DNA of 64,000 nt from Candidatus Poribacteria bacterium (GTDB lineage Bacteria; Poribacteria; WGA-4E; WGA-3G). The DNA is taken from assembly GCA_022821965.1 (NCBI GenBank), contig JAJECN010000020.1:1-64000 (forward strand). Reading direction: 5' to 3'. The position numbers and the translations under genes are program-made. The notes beneath the pieces were generated by a model. The model saw only the letters and a list, made by a program, of their open reading frames with translations, did not search any database and was not told where the DNA came from. Position 1 is the stretch's first letter. Each line of letters opens with the position of its first letter. Shown in pieces: positions 7,588 to 16,486 of this stretch.

Positions 7588-8439
7588 ATGGCACAAGACT
7601 ACGACAATATAGGAAAAAAATTATGGGCGGACCACGCCGAAGATCTTTAGCGATTCGTACTGGACGTAGATGATATTGAAGTGCTGGCAGACCTCGGCAC
7701 CGAGCAGCAGATTATCGAGCGGGAAACTGACATCGTAAAGCGGATTCGCATCAACGGTCACAAAGCCATTCTCCACGTTGAATTGCAACTTCGCGATAGC
7801 ACAGACAAACCGATGTGGGCAAGAAACGCCCAATATCAGGGATACCTCGTCGGTGAACACCAGATGCCGGTCTATTCTAACGTCATCTATTTCCATCCAA
7901 GAGCTGGCAGGAATGATCCAGGGGGTTACACCTACACGTGGAACGACTATGAACACAGCAATCGCTATAAGGTGATACGGCTTATTGAGATAGAAGGACA
8001 ATCGGTTTTGGAGATGCAGGCACCGGGCCCCCTACCCTTCACGCCGCTCATGAAGCCGCCCGCGGGAATGGATCCTGAACGGTGGTTACAAGAGTGCATT
8101 GATGCAACACGTGCTGTGTCTGTCGATCAGAGGACACAGGCAGATTTACTTTACGCAATTTCCCTTTTCGGAAGTGTAGTGTATGACCCGCAAATTTTCA
8201 AACAACGCATACCGGAGGAACTCATGCAAGAATCTAAATTTTATCAACTTATGCTGAAAGAGAATACTATCGAGCACATAATCGCCCTGCTTGAACTACA
8301 ATTTCACACAGAGGCGGTGCGTGCCTTAACGCCTATGCTCCAAAACATTGATGATTTGGAGCGACTTAAATATCTCCACCTCGCCGCAGCTCGGGTACCT
8401 AACATCGAAGCCTTCACACAAGAACTGATTGCCGAATAA
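7588..8439 (+). pseudogene. Rpn/PD-(D/E)XK transposase-like nuclease, early in-frame stop
   Basis: Reading from the ATG at 7588 gives MAQDYDNIGKKLWADHAEDL, then a TAG at 7648-7650. The same frame continues without another stop for about 260 codons. The continuation starts RFVLDVDDIEVLADLG and contains the nuclease core ILHVELQLRDSTDKP. E-x-Q after the hydrophobic strand is the family's usual E-x-[QK] motif. The family is Rpn-like recombination-promoting nucleases, which are dispersed in many genomes. A GTG at 7681 could restart translation as a 252-residue protein but would lack the N-terminal helix. A single nonsense change in an otherwise clean gene suggests recent loss, or a sequencing error. 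Confidence 0.75.
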
Positions 8440-8453
8440 ATAGTGAGACACTC

Positions 8454-8678
8454 ATGCGAGAATCTAAGGGTTATCAACTTCTGACTGAAAGAATTACCAA
8501 AGAAATAACTATCGAACACATTTTAGTGGTTCTTAAAACGAAGTTCCCGACAGAACTTGTGGATGCCTTAGTGCCTGCGCTTCAGAAGATAGAAGATTTG
8601 GAACGACTCAAGGATCTTTATCGCCAAACAATTCATGCACGTAGCATCCATGCCTTCGCGCAAAAACTGATTGACTGA
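8454..8678 (+). pseudogene. Partial tandem copy of the Rpn-like C-terminus
   Basis: The 74 codons (MRESKGYQLLTERI ... EDLERLKDLYRQT ... FAQKLID) align with the last 70 codons of the preceding gene (MQESKFYQLMLKEN ... DDLERLKYLHLAA ... FTQELIAE). No catalytic core is present. It begins 14 bases after the preceding stop. It may be an orphan fragment from tandem duplication or could be translated as a small regulator of the nuclease. I favour a fragment. Confidence 0.6.
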
Positions 8679-9510
8679 TGCATACCCAAGGAACGGACGT
8701 AAAAATCTAAGACTTACCAACACCAAACGGGAAAAAATTGCTAACGAAACACTATGTCTACTTACCGAAAAAAACTCATTGAAGTCAATATCCCCTCCAA
8801 GCCATTAACGTAGAATCCGCAAAGGACGCTTCACTCACACACGGACATCCCTCAAAACTTTGAATGTTTAGACCGATCATCCAATTTTCAGTAGAATTCA
8901 CAGAGGACGCGGAAGAGACGGTGTTATTAGAGACCGAACTCATCCGCGAGTCGAAACCCAAGACTAACCTGAAAATGAATCCCCGAGAATCTTAATTTTG
9001 CATTGAAAGATGCCTTGTAATATCATATCTAATTGAATAATTTTTATAACTTTAAGTATTTTAGAAATTAACAAATAGTATATATAATTCACATCTTCAG
9101 CTTATTTGCCTTTCAAAGTTGCTAACACCTTCGACTTCTATCACCTTGACGAACGCGATGACCTATCAAATTCACCACAGAAATTTGACCGATATGGAAC
9201 TTTATGAAATTCTTCAAAATCGCTTCTCAGCCCTTTGGCAGCTTGGGTTTTCGGTCAATTTTGACAGATCCGAAAATTCTGTGATTTTCTGTGGTAGCTG
9301 ATGTTTCGTTGTTTTTCACCACGAAGTTCATAAAGCGGATTAAACGTTTTCGGTGTTGTGTCCGAAACGTCCTAAATCTCCCTTACCAATAGACTGCTAA
9401 AGACGACCTATTATGACAACCATCGAAATAGAAATGGTATAAAGATAATTGCCATCGGCGTTGAAAACCCCTCCTACTCCTGCAAATCCTGATTCTGACA
9501 GATAATTGCC
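8679..9510. other. Gene-poor stretch with further degraded Rpn-like fragments
   Basis: Around 8698-8760 the bases AAAATCTAAGACTTACCAAC resemble the start of the fragment at 8454 (AGAATCTAAGGGTTATCAAC), which makes a third, ruined copy. Around 8890-8995 one frame reads ETELIRESKPKTNLK, again like the family's C-terminal start. From 9000 to 9110 the sequence is AT-rich. A 60-codon frame at 9119-9301 shows no family and no good start site. I see no intact gene here. Confidence 0.5.
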
Positions 9511-9539
9511 TTGACAGCAAAATCTAAACGGGTTAATAT
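9511..9539 (+). promoter_or_regulatory. Consensus sigma-70 promoter for the 9695 gene group
   Basis: TTGACA at 9511-9516, a 17-base spacer, and TAATAT at 9534-9539. Transcription would begin near 9546 and leave a leader of about 150 bases containing the hairpin at 9618-9671. Confidence 0.7.
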
Positions 9540-9617
9540 TATCATATCACTACCGGAACCAGCACGAAATTTTGAAGAAACTTAATTGTTATGAGGACGG
9601 TTGAGGTTCATCGTCCG

Positions 9618-9694
9618 TCGGCTTCTGACAGGGGCCCCATAGCGATCAGTGTGGGGGGCTGAAAAAGCCGAGCAGGAACCCAATTGTTAAAAAT
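9618..9694 (+). promoter_or_regulatory. Structured leader upstream of the oxidoreductase gene
   Basis: TCGGCTT (9618-9624) pairs with AAGCCGA (9665-9671), and inside it GCCCC (9634-9638) pairs with GGGGC (9655-9659). The hairpin is followed by AGCAGGAACCCAATTGTTAAAAAT and then the ATG. The tail resembles those behind the hairpins at 11835-11859 and 61782-61806, but the loop is larger and its membership in that family is less certain. Confidence 0.5.
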
Positions 9695-10852
9695 ATGAAA
9701 ACTTATCGCGTTGCCATATTAGGGTGTCGGAGCCGCGGCACCTCGGCAGCAAAAGCGTATTACGCGCATCCGCGTACAGAAATCGTGGCACTCTGCGACC
9801 TCGTCCAAGAGCGGTTAGAGACACTTGGCGATATCGTGAACGTCTCAACACATTTCACCGATTTAGACGAGATGATTCGGCAGACAACCCCCGATATCGT
9901 CGCGATCCCCACAGCAACAGAGGCGCACTATCCGCTCTGTATGCGTGTCCTTGAACACGGCGTGAATATCGAGGTAGAGAAACCGCTCTGTATTGACCTC
10001 GTTGAAGCGGACGAGGTGTTGGCGAAAGCAAAAGAGAAAAACGCTCGCGTCGCCGTGCATCATCAACGCCGCACGAGTCCATCGATGCACGCAGTCGCGA
10101 AAGCCTTAGACGAAGGAAAAATTGGCGACCTCCGTTACATCTATGCCAGCGGAAAAGGCTATTACGCAGGTTACGGGCTAATGAACATCGGAACGCACGT
10201 CGTTAACAACATGCTCCGGTTCGGTGGACACTGCCGAAGCGTCGTGACACAAGCGACGACAGGTGGACGTGCTATTATACATGACGATGTCCTCCCCTCA
10301 CCGGCTGGCATGGGTACAGTCGCAGGCGAATACGCCACGGCGACACTCCAATTCGACGGAAATGTCACCGGCACGCTCATTCAGCACCGATTTCCCAAGG
10401 TAGATACCGATGCTTACGTCATGGAACTCTACGGCACCGAAGGCAGACTGCTCTGGTCGGAATTGAAAGGTTCGTGGTGGTTACCTACGCCGCATTTCGT
10501 CCCAGACGGCACGCACGACCAGTGGGAAGTAATCCCATCTATCTATCCGGAACATTTCGACCCAGACAAAGGCGCGAACGCTGACGATTACTGCTTCGTT
10601 GACGAGTATGTGAAAGCACTCGACGAAGACCGAGAACACGAATCTAACGGCGAAGAGGGTCGCCATGTTATTGAAATCCTAATGGCGATTTTTGAGTCTG
10701 CTGTCTACGGCACACGGGTTGAGTTACCACAGAAAAATCGAGAACATCCGTTATTGCGGTGGCGTACCGAAGCCGGTTTAGGCGCGATCAAGGATATGCC
10801 TCGTGATTACGGCAATTGGCTGTCATTGGAAGACGAACGTTTGTATGAATAG
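9695..10852 (+). CDS. Gfo/Idh/MocA family NAD(P)-dependent oxidoreductase
   Basis: The 385-residue protein opens with a Rossmann dinucleotide site (VAILGCRSRGTSAAKAYY, residues 5-22). Next come an acidic loop (LCDLVQERL), a TPDIVAIPTATEAHY strand and the family's EKPLCIDLVEAD motif near residue 95. The second catalytic-side motif is HHQRR at about 121. Members oxidise or epimerise sugars, inositols or related polyols. The start is the ATG after the structured leader. PhyH and enolase-family genes follow on the same strand, which suggests a pathway for a sugar-like or hydroxylated carbon source. The substrate cannot be read from the sequence. Confidence 0.85.
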   Translation: MKTYRVAILGCRSRGTSAAKAYYAHPRTEIVALCDLVQERLETLGDIVNVSTHFTDLDEMIRQTTPDIVAIPTATEAHYPLCMRVLEHGVNIEVEKPLCIDLVEADEVLAKAKEKNARVAVHHQRRTSPSMHAVAKALDEGKIGDLRYIYASGKGYYAGYGLMNIGTHVVNNMLRFGGHCRSVVTQATTGGRAIIHDDVLPSPAGMGTVAGEYATATLQFDGNVTGTLIQHRFPKVDTDAYVMELYGTEGRLLWSELKGSWWLPTPHFVPDGTHDQWEVIPSIYPEHFDPDKGANADDYCFVDEYVKALDEDREHESNGEEGRHVIEILMAIFESAVYGTRVELPQKNREHPLLRWRTEAGLGAIKDMPRDYGNWLSLEDERLYE

Positions 10853-10908
10853 TTATCAGTTAAGAGAGATATGGTGTGTCAAATCTTCTTTAATTGACAA
10901 CTGATAAC
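10852..10908. repeat. Palindromic intergenic repeat, short form
   Basis: GTTATCAGTT (10852-10861) and AACTGATAAC (10899-10908) are exact inverted copies. The left arm overlaps the last base of the preceding stop codon. A related, larger palindrome is at about 26408-26542. Confidence 0.6.
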
Positions 10909-10931
10909 CATTCCTAATAAGGAAAAAAACT

Positions 10932-11738
10932 ATGCCGAACCCAACGACAAATGCTGACAATCTACCACCGATCCCGCTCACGGAAGAACAACGTTTTCTC
11001 TTTGATACCCGTGGATGGCTTCTGTTTCCGGGTGTACTCAGGGAAACAGAAGTCAAAGAGATGCGCGAGTACTGCTATCAGCTCAAGCAGGATCCCGAGT
11101 CACTCCCCGCACACCACCGTTCCTCCATCGGTGGTCCCCTTGAGAGACTCACCGATCATCCGGTTGTACTCGGATTCATGGACGAATTTCTGACATCGGG
11201 TTATGCCAACGAAAATTGCTATGGCTTCCGATTGGAAAGCACATTCCTAACTATCCGAGCAAATGGACATGACAACTTCCAACCGCACGGTGGGCGCGGG
11301 CTGCTCAACTTTCCCGGCAACTCGCATACGTACCATTTGCACCATGACAAAGCACACAGCGGTTTGACACGCGTCGTCTGGGAACTCAATCCAGTCAAAG
11401 AAGGTGGCGGCGGAACGATGTTCCTTACCGGTAGCCATAAAGGCGCATTTCCTGCGCCCAAGTCAACAGCGGATCGCAACTCATCGCTGTGGGAGGATTA
11501 CACCTGTCCTGCTGGCTCCATGCTGGTTTTCACAGAGGCAATCACACACACAGGAGCGAAGTGGACCGATGAAGAAGTTGATCGGATCGCGATTTTCCAA
11601 TGCTACAATACTGTTGGCAACAAGTGGCATAAGTGGGACCCACACCCGAAGCATCTTGAAGAGATGCCGTTCAAACGTCAAACGCTCTTCCGTCCCGTTC
11701 ACTGTCAGGACAATACGCCAACCTTGGATGCCGTGTAA
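10932..11738 (+). CDS. Phytanoyl-CoA dioxygenase-like protein (PhyH), HGG subtype
   Basis: The 268-residue protein has the PhyH double-stranded beta-helix: FDTRGWLLFPGVL at the N-terminus, GGGTMFLTGSHKGAFPAP in the middle, and ITHTGAKW followed by RIAIFQ near the end. PhyH enzymes are Fe(II)/2-oxoglutarate oxygenases that hydroxylate varied small molecules. The usual H-x-D metal motif aligns here with PHGGRG, so the carboxylate ligand is not obvious; an alternative HHD lies nearby at LHHDKAH. The gene has its own spacing from the oxidoreductase (79 bases) and is followed by an enolase-family gene. Confidence 0.8.
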   Translation: MPNPTTNADNLPPIPLTEEQRFLFDTRGWLLFPGVLRETEVKEMREYCYQLKQDPESLPAHHRSSIGGPLERLTDHPVVLGFMDEFLTSGYANENCYGFRLESTFLTIRANGHDNFQPHGGRGLLNFPGNSHTYHLHHDKAHSGLTRVVWELNPVKEGGGGTMFLTGSHKGAFPAPKSTADRNSSLWEDYTCPAGSMLVFTEAITHTGAKWTDEEVDRIAIFQCYNTVGNKWHKWDPHPKHLEEMPFKRQTLFRPVHCQDNTPTLDAV

Positions 11739-11834
11739 GAACCTGTTGCGTTCCACTTCGTTCAATCTACCTACAATTTCTTTGGCTCTTAAACAACTTA
11801 ATCACAACCAATGTTGTTGAAACTGGGCGAAAAC

Positions 11835-11883
11835 CCGTTTTTGACAACGGAAAAAACGGAGTAAAACCTAATTATTTAAAAAA
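11835..11883 (+). promoter_or_regulatory. Hairpin leader with GACAACGGA loop
   Basis: CCGTTTTT (11835-11842) pairs with AAAAACGG (11852-11859) around the loop GACAACGGA. AGTAAAACCTAATTATTT and the start codon follow. The element at 61782-61806 has the identical loop and a stem with a compensated base change. Confidence 0.65.
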
Positions 11884-13020
11884 ATGAAAATTACCAAAGT
11901 CAAATCTTTTGCTTCAGCGGACGGCTATTTTTTTGTGAAGGTCGAAACAGATGCGGGTATCTACGGTGTCGGTGAGGGTGGACTCCGTCGCCGCGCGCTC
12001 GCCTTAGCGGAAGTCGTCCGCTCATTTGAACCGTTCCTCATCGGTGAAGATCCCTTCCGAATCGAACATCTGTGGCAAGTAATGTTCCGTGGCGGTTTTT
12101 TCCCCGGAGGGGTCGTTCAATCCGCGGCAGTAAGTGCCGTAGACATCGCACTCTGGGACATCAAAGGAAAAGCACTGAATGTCCCTGTCTATGAACTTTT
12201 AGGCGGACGCACGAGAGATAAAGTCGTCTGTTATCCGCATAACGGCGGTGGCTCGCTTGACGCAATCGTCGAGAGTTGTCGGCAAACCTACGAAGCCGGT
12301 TGGAAGTTCGTCCGCTGGAGTGTGGTTGATCATTCTGACAGTGGGGGGACGTTTGAACCCAGACGTGCGGTCCGAAACTGCCTTAAGCAGGTGGAAGCCG
12401 TTCGCCATGCATTAGGCGACGATCTTGAAATACTGATTGACGTGCATACCCGCCTTGATCCAGCGGATAGCCTTGATTTCTGTAACAAGGTCGCACAGTA
12501 CAATCCATTTTTCATTGAGGACCCGCTTCGGGCAGAAAACCCAGCGAGTCTCAGACGGCTTCGGCAGCAAACCTCGGTCCCGATTGCAGTCGGTGAACAA
12601 TTTGACAGCAAGTGGACATTCCGAGAAGTCATCGAAGATGATCTCATGGATTACTGCCGTGTGGATCTCTGTATCGCTGGTGGGTTAACGGAAGCACGTA
12701 AAATCGCAGGATGGTGCGAAACGCACTATATCTACATAGCACCCCATAATCCGTTAGGACCTGTATCCGCTGCAGCGTGTCTCCATCTCTCTTTGTCATC
12801 TGCACTTCTCGGTGTGCAGGAACTTCCGCGTGCACCGATGTCCTCACTGACTGATGTTTTCCCGGTGCAGATGCCGTTTGAAGCAGGGTATCTCCTACCG
12901 CCTGAAGGTCCGGGGCTTGGCATTGAATTCAACGAGGACGCGCTTGCCGATGTCTCAAACCAAGAATATGGACCCCCGCACGGCTATCAACGCGACGACG
13001 GTGCCTACACGAATTGGTAA
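11884..13020 (+). CDS. Enolase-superfamily sugar-acid dehydratase (mandelate racemase/MLE type)
   Basis: The 378-residue protein has the family capping domain, then the barrel with metal ligands in order: D and H in DVHTRLD (about residue 183), E in FIEDPL, E in VGEQFDS, and a catalytic H in APHNPLGPVS near residue 282. The D-x-H, E, E, H pattern is that of the galactonate/mannonate dehydratase branch. The reaction would be dehydration of an acid sugar, with substrate undetermined. A hairpin leader precedes it. It follows a PhyH gene and an oxidoreductase and has a relative at 35922-37049. Confidence 0.85.
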   Translation: MKITKVKSFASADGYFFVKVETDAGIYGVGEGGLRRRALALAEVVRSFEPFLIGEDPFRIEHLWQVMFRGGFFPGGVVQSAAVSAVDIALWDIKGKALNVPVYELLGGRTRDKVVCYPHNGGGSLDAIVESCRQTYEAGWKFVRWSVVDHSDSGGTFEPRRAVRNCLKQVEAVRHALGDDLEILIDVHTRLDPADSLDFCNKVAQYNPFFIEDPLRAENPASLRRLRQQTSVPIAVGEQFDSKWTFREVIEDDLMDYCRVDLCIAGGLTEARKIAGWCETHYIYIAPHNPLGPVSAAACLHLSLSSALLGVQELPRAPMSSLTDVFPVQMPFEAGYLLPPEGPGLGIEFNEDALADVSNQEYGPPHGYQRDDGAYTNW

Positions 13021-13158
13021 AAGGTAGTATAATGGCTATCGGCTTTCAGACTTCGGCTGTCAGTAGAGGATATTGTAGCAGTATTGTTTTCGGTTTCTGC
13101 CACAAATCCCTGATTGCTGATTGCTGACAACTGATAAGCAATAAAAGGAGAAAATTGA

Positions 13159-14349
13159 ATGACAACCGCTGAAATTAAAGCGATGGCGACTGAATACATT
13201 ATTAATACTTACGGGGACAGAAGTCTCGCGTTCGTCAAAGGTGAAGGTCCCTACCTGTGGGATGCCGACGGTAAAAAGTACCTTGATTTCCTCGGCGGAC
13301 TCGCTGTTAATGGCTTGGGACATTGCCACCCGAAGGTCGTCGCCGCTATCCGTGAGCAGGCAGGTAAACTCCTGCACACGTCCAACCTTTATTACATTCA
13401 ACCGCAGGCAGAACTCGCGAAACTGCTCATTGATAATTCTGACATGGATCAGTGCTTCTTCTGTAATAGCGGTGCTGAAGCAAACGAAGCCGCAATTAAA
13501 CTGGCGCGAAAATATGCCAAAGACAGCGGCAGGACGGATGCGTACGAAATCATCACGATGGATAATTCTTTCCACGGACGGACGATGGCGACTATTACTG
13601 CCACCGCACAGACAAAATACCACGTCGGATTTGAACCGATGCTTGAGGGTTTCAAGTATGTGCCGTTCGATGATTTGGAAGCAACCGAAGCTGCGATCAG
13701 TGCAAAGACCTGTGCTATTTTAGTTGAGCCGATTCAGTCCGAGGGCGGTGTTAATATGCCCAGTGATGGGTACCTCCAAGGCTTACGAGAAATGTGTGAC
13801 AAACACAACTTACTGCTTATCTTCGACGAAGTCCAGACCGCAATGGGAAGATTGGGTACCTTTTTCGGTTACCAAAGCTACGGTGTCGTGCCAGATGTAA
13901 TCACGATGGCGAAGGCACTCGGGAGCGGTGTGCCCATCGGGACGATGTTGGCGAAACGACACGTAGCGGAGAGTTTTGTCCCCGGCACCCATGCAGCGAC
14001 ATTCGGTGGAAACCCATTGGTCACCGCGGCGGCATCGACAACCGTCAGAACCATTCTGGAAGAGAATCTCGCCGTGAACGCCGTCAAAATGGGGAATTAC
14101 CTCGCTGGTGGACTGATGGAACTGAAGGACAAGTATCCAGTTAAAGAGGTACGTGGCAAAGGCTTGCTCCGCGGCTTAGTTATGGATGTTGATGCGAAAC
14201 CACTCGCTGCCCAGTGCATTGAGAACGGATTGGTCACCATCTGCACCAACGATTATGTGCTCCGATTCTTACCACCGCTCAACATCAATGCGGGTCATGT
14301 TGAGGAAGCCGTTAACATCGTTGAAAAATCGATGTCGGAAGTCCTTTAG
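13159..14349 (+). CDS. argD: Acetylornithine aminotransferase-like class III aminotransferase
   Basis: The 396-residue protein matches the usual ArgD length. Signature stretches are DADGKKYLDFLGGLAVNGLG (about 35-54), FFCNSGAEANEAAIKLARK, FHGRTMATI, ILVEPIQSEGG, FDEVQTAMGRLG, and the PLP lysine in TMAKALGSGVP near residue 250. It converts N-acetylglutamate semialdehyde to N-acetylornithine, or acts on related omega-amino groups. GGAG lies nine bases before the start. It is followed with no gap by a lipoprotein gene. No other arginine gene is seen here, so a catabolic aminotransferase role remains possible. Confidence 0.8.
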   Translation: MTTAEIKAMATEYIINTYGDRSLAFVKGEGPYLWDADGKKYLDFLGGLAVNGLGHCHPKVVAAIREQAGKLLHTSNLYYIQPQAELAKLLIDNSDMDQCFFCNSGAEANEAAIKLARKYAKDSGRTDAYEIITMDNSFHGRTMATITATAQTKYHVGFEPMLEGFKYVPFDDLEATEAAISAKTCAILVEPIQSEGGVNMPSDGYLQGLREMCDKHNLLLIFDEVQTAMGRLGTFFGYQSYGVVPDVITMAKALGSGVPIGTMLAKRHVAESFVPGTHAATFGGNPLVTAAASTTVRTILEENLAVNAVKMGNYLAGGLMELKDKYPVKEVRGKGLLRGLVMDVDAKPLAAQCIENGLVTICTNDYVLRFLPPLNINAGHVEEAVNIVEKSMSEVL

Positions 14350-15315
14350 ATGCGATACAAATCCCGTTCAATCCGAGTAGGTAGAAGTGTGATTTATTTA
14401 CAACGTCACCTCCGGTTGACAAACCTCAGTTATATCCAGAAGCCAAATTTCGCTGTGTGGGCAAAGATCCACGCGTTTTGCCTCCTTTTTGTAGTCATCG
14501 CTGGGTGTATCAGTAGCACGACCACGACGGTTCAATTGTCCCCTGAGGTTCGTGCGGAAGTAGATAGTATCCTCAACGCACTGCAAGTGAGATATGCGTT
14601 GACTGGCTCTTTGCAGATTACCCGGATGATGGTAAAGATTGAGGAAGGCGATCGGAGTGAGGAACTCCGGGAATTGTTGTGGTATAAAAAATCGGAGAAC
14701 GGCGGGGAATTGCTGCATATCCAAGTGCTCGGACCGATGAATGAGACGCGCGGTATCGCAATTGCCAATCAAGATAAAAACCAATTCGTCCTCTTGCTTG
14801 TGAATGAGCAGAAAGCGTACCCTGGTCCATTGTCCGACGGTGTATTACGGGAGATTTTCGGCGTAGATCTACGTGTGTCAGATGTGTTGAGTGCAATTTT
14901 TGCCAATCCGTTTCTTGACGGACGCACTGATGACTTGAAACCTATTGAAAGTTTCCACCCAGTATCGAGTGGGATTCCCACAAGATTTATTATGACTCGT
15001 CCAGGGGTTCAAAAGGGGCACGTCGAAAAGATCACGATCCTTATCCGAGAGGATGAACCGCGGGTGATGGAATGGCTCATCCATGACGAGAACGGCACCC
15101 TTCAACAGCGCGCTTCTTTTTCCGATTATCGTTCGGTGAGCGGTATCCTCCGACCCCACAAGGTTGAAATCGAACGTCCGCTTGAACAGACGCGGGTCGC
15201 TGTGAAAATCGCCAAAGTCGAACTGAACGTCGAGATTAAAGACAGCAAGTTTGATCCCGAACGGTATCTAACGGAGGATATCGAAATTGTTCCGTTGTCG
15301 GAGTTAGCGGAATGA
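14350..15315 (+). CDS. Lipoprotein, DUF4292/LolB-like outer-membrane carrier fold (tentative)
   Basis: The open frame begins directly after the argD-like stop. The first 45 residues are not a good signal, but FCLLFVVIAGC near residues 46-56 is a proper lipobox, so translation may begin later than 14350 (for example at a GTG just before WAKIHAF). The mature part has alternating short strands (YALTGSLQITRMMVKI, ELLHIQVLGPMNETRGIAI) and ends in DPERYLT. That is the layout of lipid-binding half-barrels such as LolA/LolB or DUF4292. The family call is inference. The next gene, ispE, begins 12 bases after its stop, which suggests co-transcription. Confidence 0.6.
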   Translation: MRYKSRSIRVGRSVIYLQRHLRLTNLSYIQKPNFAVWAKIHAFCLLFVVIAGCISSTTTTVQLSPEVRAEVDSILNALQVRYALTGSLQITRMMVKIEEGDRSEELRELLWYKKSENGGELLHIQVLGPMNETRGIAIANQDKNQFVLLLVNEQKAYPGPLSDGVLREIFGVDLRVSDVLSAIFANPFLDGRTDDLKPIESFHPVSSGIPTRFIMTRPGVQKGHVEKITILIREDEPRVMEWLIHDENGTLQQRASFSDYRSVSGILRPHKVEIERPLEQTRVAVKIAKVELNVEIKDSKFDPERYLTEDIEIVPLSELAE

Positions 15316-15327
15316 TGGACAAAAATC

Positions 15328-16206
15328 GTGCAAAAAATACGGGTTCGTGCCCACGCGAAAATCAACCTCTATCTGGATGTCATAGGCAAACGCGAGGACG
15401 GCTATCACAACCTCGAAACGATCTTCCACTCAATTGGATTGCACGACGATGTCATCATTTGTAAACAGGCAACGAAGGACATAACAGTCCACTGCGAACA
15501 TCCAAAGGTTCCGTGCGATTCGCGGAATCTGGCATATCGAGCGGCGCAGCTTCTCAGTGATACAGTAGGTGGTATCGGTGGAATTGCGATTGACATCCAT
15601 AAGCGGATCCCAGTCGCCGCTGGACTGGCAGGTGGAAGTGCGAATGCAGCGGCTGTTCTTCACGGCGTGAACGAACTCTTTGATCTGGATTTCACGCAAG
15701 AAACCCTGATGCGTTTCGGGGCACAGTTGGGGGCGGATGTCCCGTTTTGCTTGTACGGTGGTGCAGCGTTAGGACTTGGCATCGGCGATCAGTTAACGCT
15801 TCTTCCCGCCCTCGGCGATGTACCTCTCCTCCTGCTAAATCTCGGCATCGAAATTTCGACAGCAGCTGCTTTTAAGAAATTGAACTTTTCCTTGACAACA
15901 CGCGAAAAAGAAGGTATAATTATAGAAACCTACATAAAGAAGGGTGATGTCGTCGGCATCGGGAAAAATCTTTACAATCTGCTTGAGGTGCCAGTTTTTT
16001 CCGAATATCCTGAAATCGCCGCGTTAAAAACCGAGTTGTCTATGCAGGCTGGATGTTACGGCGCGCTGATGTCAGGGAGCGGTGCTACGCTGTTCGCGGT
16101 GATGCAAGATAGCGACGCAGCAGATAGGAGTGAATCACACTTCAAAAACAGAGTTAGTTTTTGCACAACGGCGGTAACCAGTCCTGTCGGTGTATTTGTA
16201 TATTGA
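15328..16206 (+). CDS. ispE: 4-diphosphocytidyl-2-C-methyl-D-erythritol kinase
   Basis: A GTG start gives 292 residues, the family's normal size. GHMP-kinase motifs are complete: RVRAHAKINLYLDVIGKRED at the N-terminus, the ATP loop PVAAGLAGGSANAAAV near residue 95, FGAQLGADVPFCLYGG, and ALMSGSGATLFAV near the C-terminus. It phosphorylates CDP-ME in the non-mevalonate isoprenoid pathway. A tRNA-Gln gene follows eight bases after the stop. Confidence 0.93.
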   Translation: MQKIRVRAHAKINLYLDVIGKREDGYHNLETIFHSIGLHDDVIICKQATKDITVHCEHPKVPCDSRNLAYRAAQLLSDTVGGIGGIAIDIHKRIPVAAGLAGGSANAAAVLHGVNELFDLDFTQETLMRFGAQLGADVPFCLYGGAALGLGIGDQLTLLPALGDVPLLLLNLGIEISTAAAFKKLNFSLTTREKEGIIIETYIKKGDVVGIGKNLYNLLEVPVFSEYPEIAALKTELSMQAGCYGALMSGSGATLFAVMQDSDAADRSESHFKNRVSFCTTAVTSPVGVFVY

Positions 16207-16213
16207 CAATTGA

Positions 16214-16285
16214 AGGGCGGTGGCCAAGCGGTAAGGCACAGGTCTTTGGAATCTGTATGCGTAGGTTCGAATCCTACCCGCCCTG
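16214..16285 (+). tRNA. tRNA-Gln (anticodon TTG)
   Basis: Acceptor arms AGGGCGG (16214-16220) and CCGCCCT (16278-16284) pair fully, with discriminator G. The anticodon arm is CAGGT-CTTTGGA-ATCTG, giving TTG for CAA. The T arm is GTAGG-TTCGAAT-CCTAC. The 3' CCA is not encoded. In the same short transcript region it lies between ispE and rplY. Confidence 0.95.
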
Positions 16286-16486
16286 TCTTCTTTTTCATAC
16301 ATTGCTTAAATCTACGAATAAAAAGTTTTTTTTTACGATTGGGTTTTCGCCCTTCACTTCATTACGCGCAGGTTTCGATAACATCAAAAGCAGTAGCACG
16401 GAATGAAATGGAGTGCGGATTTAAGAAACGTACTCAGGAAGTCTAAACGCACAAATTTTAACCGCAAGGAAAATTAAAAAAATAAA
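16286..16486. other. Intergenic region with recurrent CCGCAAGG leader
   Basis: No gene is seen. The end holds ACCGCAAGGAAAATTAAAAA at 16461-16480, the leader motif that also precedes genes at 28174, 29942, 38088, 52235 and 61225. A CGCAGGTTTCGATAA stretch near 16369 resembles one near 38017. Confidence 0.55.

Noticed and set aside
7648-7650. Programmed readthrough or pyrrolysine at the TAG
   Set aside because: No context such as a pylT-like tRNA or a downstream insertion element is visible; a nonsense mutation or error is simpler.
9119-9301. 60-codon frame
   Set aside because: No ribosome site or family, and it lies in a decayed region.
13060-13623. Antisense open frame over the argD-like gene
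   Set aside because: It is a shadow of the aminotransferase, whose motifs are complete on the plus strand.
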